From contig CANQEA010000063.1 in the NCBI GenBank assembly GCA_947594095.1, forward strand, positions 1-7,545: 7,545 nt of DNA, written 5' to 3'. The position numbers and the translations under genes were made by a program. The notes beneath the pieces are model-generated. The model had not been told where the DNA came from and ran no database searches. It saw only the letters and a program-made list of their open reading frames with translations. Position 1 is the first letter of the stretch. The number at the start of each line of letters is the position of its first letter. Source of the DNA: an uncultured Clostridia bacterium (GTDB lineage Bacteria > Bacillota_A > Clostridia > TANB77 > CAG-508). Shown here piece after piece: positions 4,306-7,545 of this stretch.

Positions 4306-6003
4306 TTATGCAGCTTTCTTGATTGCTACATTATTATTTATAGACATTGTTTTGCATCCTGATATAACAGGTTTAATAATTGTGTAATTATTTTTATTAT
4401 TATAGTCTGCAATTTTAAGTAAATTTCCTTTTTCTACTTTTGCTATAAATATTTGTGTGCTATCAGCATAATCTTTTATAAAATCATAATCCACACAAGA
4501 TTCGTAGTCATCAATAAAAATAGGAAAGTTTGAATTGCTTATTTTGTTAAACATATTAGCAAACTCTAAAGCTGTAGCAATTGTTTCTGACCTCGACAGA
4601 TCCGATAATGGTTGATTTTTATAAGTAATTACAAAATCCTCTTTGATTTCTCCAGTTGTTTTAAGAACTGTATAAAATCTTATATCAACATCTTTTAAGT
4701 ATTGTTTCGCAAGTTTTAGTTTTTCTTCTATGTATGATATATACAATTTTTGAGCAATTTTAATTGCTTTACTTAAATCATCAATACCTTTATTTTTTAA
4801 CTTTTTATCTGCATTAAATTTATCAATATCCTGCTTAGCATTTAAAACATTTTTTTCTTTTAGAGTAATCTCATTATTGAATTGTTCAATTTCTGCTTTT
4901 TCATTTTCTAATTGTTTGATATTTTCTTCAGCGATAGCAATTCTCTTACTTTTTTGAACTGTAACATCTCCATCTAATGAATGATATTTACATTTGTTTC
5001 TTGTAAGGTCTATTTTTAAGTCCTTTATTTGTGCTTCTAACATATTTCTCTTGTTATACTCTAACATTAATGTATTATACATATTTTCAATAGTTTTCTT
5101 TTTACTATCATTTTCAATACTTTGTTCACATACCGGACATTTAGGAGATTCACTTGTTTTTATTTCAAGATATTTCTTTTTACCAGTTTTCATAGATAAT
5201 TGAGTTTCATTAAATTCTGTTTCTTTTGATAATATTTCATTTTCCAAACGAGTAATTTCCTTCTTTATTGCTTCTTTATCAACAATATCTTGATTAGTAT
5301 TTAAAAAAGCAAGTTCTTGTCTTGCTAAAGTTAATTCTTCCTCCTTATCAAATGTTTTCTTATTTGGCAATTTCTCATTTACAATATTTTGAGCATATTC
5401 AATTTTTCCATCTAAAGAAGTAATGGCATTTTTATATCTTTTTATATCCTCGTTTAAATCTGAAATAAACTTGGGTATATCTTCAGGTATTTCCTCTAAA
5501 AGTTTTCTCTCATCTTCAGGTAATTGGTTATAAACTGTTGCCATTAAGTCTTCAGGACAAATTGCAGATAAATACTGATCAATTAATGCTTTTTGCTCTG
5601 CAGGTTTTTTGGATAAGAAGTATAACGGATTCACTATTGATAAAAATAATTTTTTATCCTTGTAATAGCTAGTTAATTCCTTTTGATTAGTAGGTTTTCC
5701 ATCTAAAATAAGAAAATTTTTATTATTATTGTATCTATTTTTACCTCGAACTAGAGTATGTTCAACACCTGCGTTATCAGTAAAATGTAATTCTCCATAA
5801 GAGTTATCACACTTATTATTAATAAGGCAACAACTATCATCTCCAGTTAGGTTTGTATTTAAGATAGTATTGATAATTGCATATAACACATTGCTTTTTC
5901 CAGAACGATTTTTCCCACTTATGCTAGTAGTATCATATAAATTTGTTTCAAATACATTTTTAAATTTTCTAAAACCAATTGTTTTAATATAATTAATTTT
6001 CAT
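4306..6003 (-). CDS. Rad50/SbcC-like SMC ATPase with zinc hook (565 aa)
   Basis: ABC-type ATPase of the SMC/Rad50 superfamily, likely working on DNA ends or recombination intermediates, often with a nuclease partner. Order of parts: MKINYIKTIGFRKFKN (typical N-terminal strand-and-F pattern), Walker A GKNRSGKS (30-37), long charged coiled coils (about 165-285 and 300-440), a CPVC zinc hook (289-292) between them, signature motif LSRSE (469-473, usual form LSxGE, so the Gly is Ser here) and Walker B PIFIDDYES (494-502). It is much shorter than cellular SbcC/Rad50 and matches the size of phage versions. No SbcD-like nuclease is in the window. The ATG lies one base after the upstream TAG, with GAGAAGGAG as ribosome site. 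The protein ends in KKAA. TCG GAT in the signature region contains an out-of-frame CGGA, read normally. Confidence 0.87.
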   Translation of the reverse strand: MKINYIKTIGFRKFKNVFETNLYDTTSISGKNRSGKSNVLYAIINTILNTNLTGDDSCCLINNKCDNSYGELHFTDNAGVEHTLVRGKNRYNNNKNFLILDGKPTNQKELTSYYKDKKLFLSIVNPLYFLSKKPAEQKALIDQYLSAICPEDLMATVYNQLPEDERKLLEEIPEDIPKFISDLNEDIKRYKNAITSLDGKIEYAQNIVNEKLPNKKTFDKEEELTLARQELAFLNTNQDIVDKEAIKKEITRLENEILSKETEFNETQLSMKTGKKKYLEIKTSESPKCPVCEQSIENDSKKKTIENMYNTLMLEYNKRNMLEAQIKDLKIDLTRNKCKYHSLDGDVTVQKSKRIAIAEENIKQLENEKAEIEQFNNEITLKEKNVLNAKQDIDKFNADKKLKNKGIDDLSKAIKIAQKLYISYIEEKLKLAKQYLKDVDIRFYTVLKTTGEIKEDFVITYKNQPLSDLSRSETIATALEFANMFNKISNSNFPIFIDDYESCVDYDFIKDYADSTQIFIAKVEKGNLLKIADYNNKNNYTIIKPVISGCKTMSINNNVAIKKAA

Positions 6004-6004
6004 T

Positions 6005-6220
6005 CTATTTGCTCCTTCTCATTTTATTTTTTGAGTAAGGCCTTCGTAAACATTTAAGTTCAAGCCAATCCTCTGTACCATCTTTGAATTTTACATGATA
6101 ATCCAAAAAATACGGGTCTCTTTCAATAATTATTCCAGGTAAATTATTATAAAATTTACCATCGTTTTTACCTAAACCATAAACAATCACCTTGCTCCCT
6201 TTCTTAAATTCATTAAACAT
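6005..6220 (-). CDS. Small SH3/KOW-like protein (71 aa)
   Basis: Not assigned to a named family. The sequence GSKVIVYGLG (about 8-17), then LPGIIIERD and YHVKFKDGTEDWLEL (about 41-55), then RRPY, has the strand and turn pattern of an SH3-like barrel of the kind that binds nucleic acid or peptides. ATG 6220 is preferred: AAGGAGA lies about 9 bases upstream, whereas the longer reading from 6307 adds 29 residues with no ribosome site and a hydrophobic start unlike the rest. It ends one base before the SMC-like gene, so the two are probably translationally coupled. Confidence 0.6.
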   Translation of the reverse strand: MFNEFKKGSKVIVYGLGKNDGKFYNNLPGIIIERDPYFLDYHVKFKDGTEDWLELKCLRRPYSKNKMRRSK

Positions 6221-6335
6221 GATAAAATTTCTCCTTTTTTTAATTTCGCTATTTACTTTTGTTATCAAATCGTGTATAATAAGAAAAAAATAAGTCAATA
6301 AATGCAACTTTTTGTAGTAGTATAAGAGCTCCTGC
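6221..6335 (-). other. Intergenic gap of 115 bases, no clear feature
   Basis: This is the largest intercistronic gap in the right half of the window. It holds the ribosome site of the next gene and a TTGACT (6298-6293) with TATACA (6278-6273) only 14 bases apart, too close for a normal promoter. No convincing terminator follows the 6336 stop; the one small hairpin there lacks a T tract. Confidence 0.4.
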
Positions 6336-7532
6336 TTATGCTGCTATTTTTTTAATCCTTTTATCAATAAATTCCAACTTGATTGCAAATTTTATATTTG
6401 CAACATCTTGTGTATCTAGCCTAACGACAGTTCCTAAATCACATTTTGATAATTCTTCAACATAATCTGGTTTAATGGCAATTTCTACTGGTGTATCGTT
6501 CATATCTGTAAATTCGCCCATAAAATATTCTTTTTGTACTCCCTCGATAGTAAAGGTTTTATTAAATGTTTTAAGTAATATGTAACAATTATCAAAATTT
6601 TCTTCTGCATCTTTTTTGTCATTTTTAGAATTTTCATTCTCTGATGAATTTTTATTTTCAACAGTTGTTTTTGTTTCTTTATCTTCTGCAGCTTTTTTCG
6701 TACTTTTTGATTTGCTTTTTGTTTCTTTTTTAGTCGTTGTCTTAGATACTTTTTTATTATCGCTTTCTTGTTGTAATTTTTGAGTTTTATCTTCAATAGT
6801 TTCCTGCATAGCAGGTGCGTTATTTGTAGTTGATTTTTGACTTTGTGCTTGATTATTCACATTTTGGTCATTAGATGTGGATAATTCCTTTTGGTTTTGA
6901 GTAATTTGTGGAATAGAGTTATTAGAATCAAAATCTTCTTTTGATAAAATATCTACAACATAGTTATTAAAACTTTGGCAAAAACTGTTTGTTTGAGTTT
7001 TTTGATATAAAAATAAAGTATAAAGACCTTTAACAGATTTCCCTTGTGCTTTTTGTAAATTAATATAACCATCTAAATTATCTATTGAGTCTTGTCCTGT
7101 TATTTTCATTAAGAATACTCTGTCTTTACATATGCTAGGAACTAAAAATCTAAGCCACCCAATACGGTTACAAGCTCGTTTTCCTACTTCGTTCTTTTGT
7201 CTATATACACAATCGAACGTATTGCATTGTACGTCTTTCCAGACCTCTTTAGTTCTCATAACAGCATTATTAGAATTTTCTGCACGTTTACATACTGTTC
7301 CTGATTGGTTGTATCTAACATACTGTTTTGATAATGGATATTCATCAACAAATTCAATTTCAATACTTTGCTTTCCTTTTAATAACTTATCAAATTTATC
7401 TATGTATATTTGCATATGTGAATTTTTAGTTTTTGCAATAAAATATCCATATTCTTTTACCTTGTTATTGATTTTTTCGCCATGTTGTATATTGCCTACA
7501 ATTGGCATATTAAGAATTCTCGTTTTTTTCAT
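6336..7532 (-). CDS. Gp3-like recombination directionality factor-type protein (398 aa)
   Basis: The N-terminal ~200 residues have four cysteines (81, 103, 108, 121) set like a zinc ribbon, followed by NRIGWLRFLVP, FLMKITGQDSIDNL and KSVKGLYTLFLYQKTQ. This recalls the phiC31 gp3-like proteins that turn serine integrases towards excision and related phage proteins; the match is from memory and moderate. Residues about 202-312 are a low-complexity Ser/Thr/Asn/Gln/Lys-rich linker. About 313-395 form a separate globular domain (NCYILLKTFNKTFTIEGVQ to KLEFIDKRI) that I do not recognise. The start has GGAAGGT 6 bases upstream, and the protein ends KIAA. No integrase lies in the window, so the recombination role is untested here; a general phage DNA-metabolism protein is the alternative. 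Confidence 0.55.
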   Translation of the reverse strand: MKKTRILNMPIVGNIQHGEKINNKVKEYGYFIAKTKNSHMQIYIDKFDKLLKGKQSIEIEFVDEYPLSKQYVRYNQSGTVCKRAENSNNAVMRTKEVWKDVQCNTFDCVYRQKNEVGKRACNRIGWLRFLVPSICKDRVFLMKITGQDSIDNLDGYINLQKAQGKSVKGLYTLFLYQKTQTNSFCQSFNNYVVDILSKEDFDSNNSIPQITQNQKELSTSNDQNVNNQAQSQKSTTNNAPAMQETIEDKTQKLQQESDNKKVSKTTTKKETKSKSKSTKKAAEDKETKTTVENKNSSENENSKNDKKDAEENFDNCYILLKTFNKTFTIEGVQKEYFMGEFTDMNDTPVEIAIKPDYVEELSKCDLGTVVRLDTQDVANIKFAIKLEFIDKRIKKIAA

Positions 7533-7545
7533 TTTTACCTTCCTT

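Noticed and set aside
4994..5203. Plus-strand reading frame of 69 codons
   Set aside because: It is opposite the zinc-hook and coiled-coil region of the SMC-like gene; its hydrophobic look results from reading Lys/Glu-rich sequence backwards.
6273..6298. Promoter TTGACT/TATACA before the SH3-like gene
   Set aside because: The spacer is 14 bases, too short for a sigma-A promoter.
6500..6796. Minus-strand 98-codon Lys-rich reading frame
   Set aside because: It is a shifted reading of the low-complexity linker of the 7532-6336 gene; composition alone keeps it open.
1..7545. TGA read as tryptophan (mycoplasma-type code)
   Set aside because: Tryptophan is encoded by TGG, and the intact genes contain no internal TGA; standard stops give full-length proteins.
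1..7545. tRNA, rRNA, CRISPR array or insertion sequence
   Set aside because: I saw no cloverleaf, regular repeat-spacer pattern, transposase or terminal inverted repeats; in particular, no suppressor-like tRNA gene is in the window.

Overview
The window is about 75% A+T, and every supported gene lies on the minus strand, so transcription runs from base 7545 towards base 1. Strong purine-rich Shine-Dalgarno sites, TAA stops in almost all genes and the protein families point to a low-GC Firmicute (Bacillota). The gene set looks like the early/replication module of a prophage, phage or integrative element rather than core chromosome. No species can be named from the sequence.

Layout in transcription order: a zinc-ribbon protein resembling phage recombination directionality factors (7532-6336); a small SH3/KOW-like protein (6220-6005); a Rad50/SbcC-like coiled-coil ATPase with a CPVC zinc hook (6003-4306); a DUF3846-like protein (4282-3866); an intact MNT nucleotidyltransferase with its own promoter (3780-3418), overlapping a truncated HEPN partner (3437-3303) and closed by a terminator; ribosomal protein bS6 (3225-2944) and single-stranded DNA-binding protein (2925-2491), an rpsF-ssb pair without rpsR; a second MNT gene (2436-2091) overlapping an intact HEPN gene (2098-1649), with its own promoter and terminator; two small unknown proteins (1573-1229 and 1227-952); and a CHC2 zinc-finger/TOPRIM-like primase (919 to beyond base 1). 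SSB, primase and the SMC-like ATPase fit a DNA replication/recombination module. The two MNT/HEPN pairs are toxin-antitoxin or defence cassettes set into it on either side of rpsF-ssb.

The most striking observation concerns decoding. The primase (twice) and the second MNT gene (once) are each interrupted by one extra C, and the context is always the same: the in-frame codon at the break is CGG followed by A (CGGA). Skipping the C restores the frame and yields a glycine (GGA) at a position where the family or the paralogue has glycine. In the roughly 1,880 codons of the other genes, no in-frame CGG exists. All six other minus-strand CGG trinucleotides, including three CGGA, are out of frame and cause no shift. 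This frame dependence argues against sequencing error or random decay. It suggests that CGG is an unassigned or starved codon at which ribosomes shift +1 (or that CGGA is read as a four-base glycine codon).

A second, weaker pattern is that four unrelated proteins of the module end in Lys-rich ...AA tails resembling an SsrA-type ClpXP degron.
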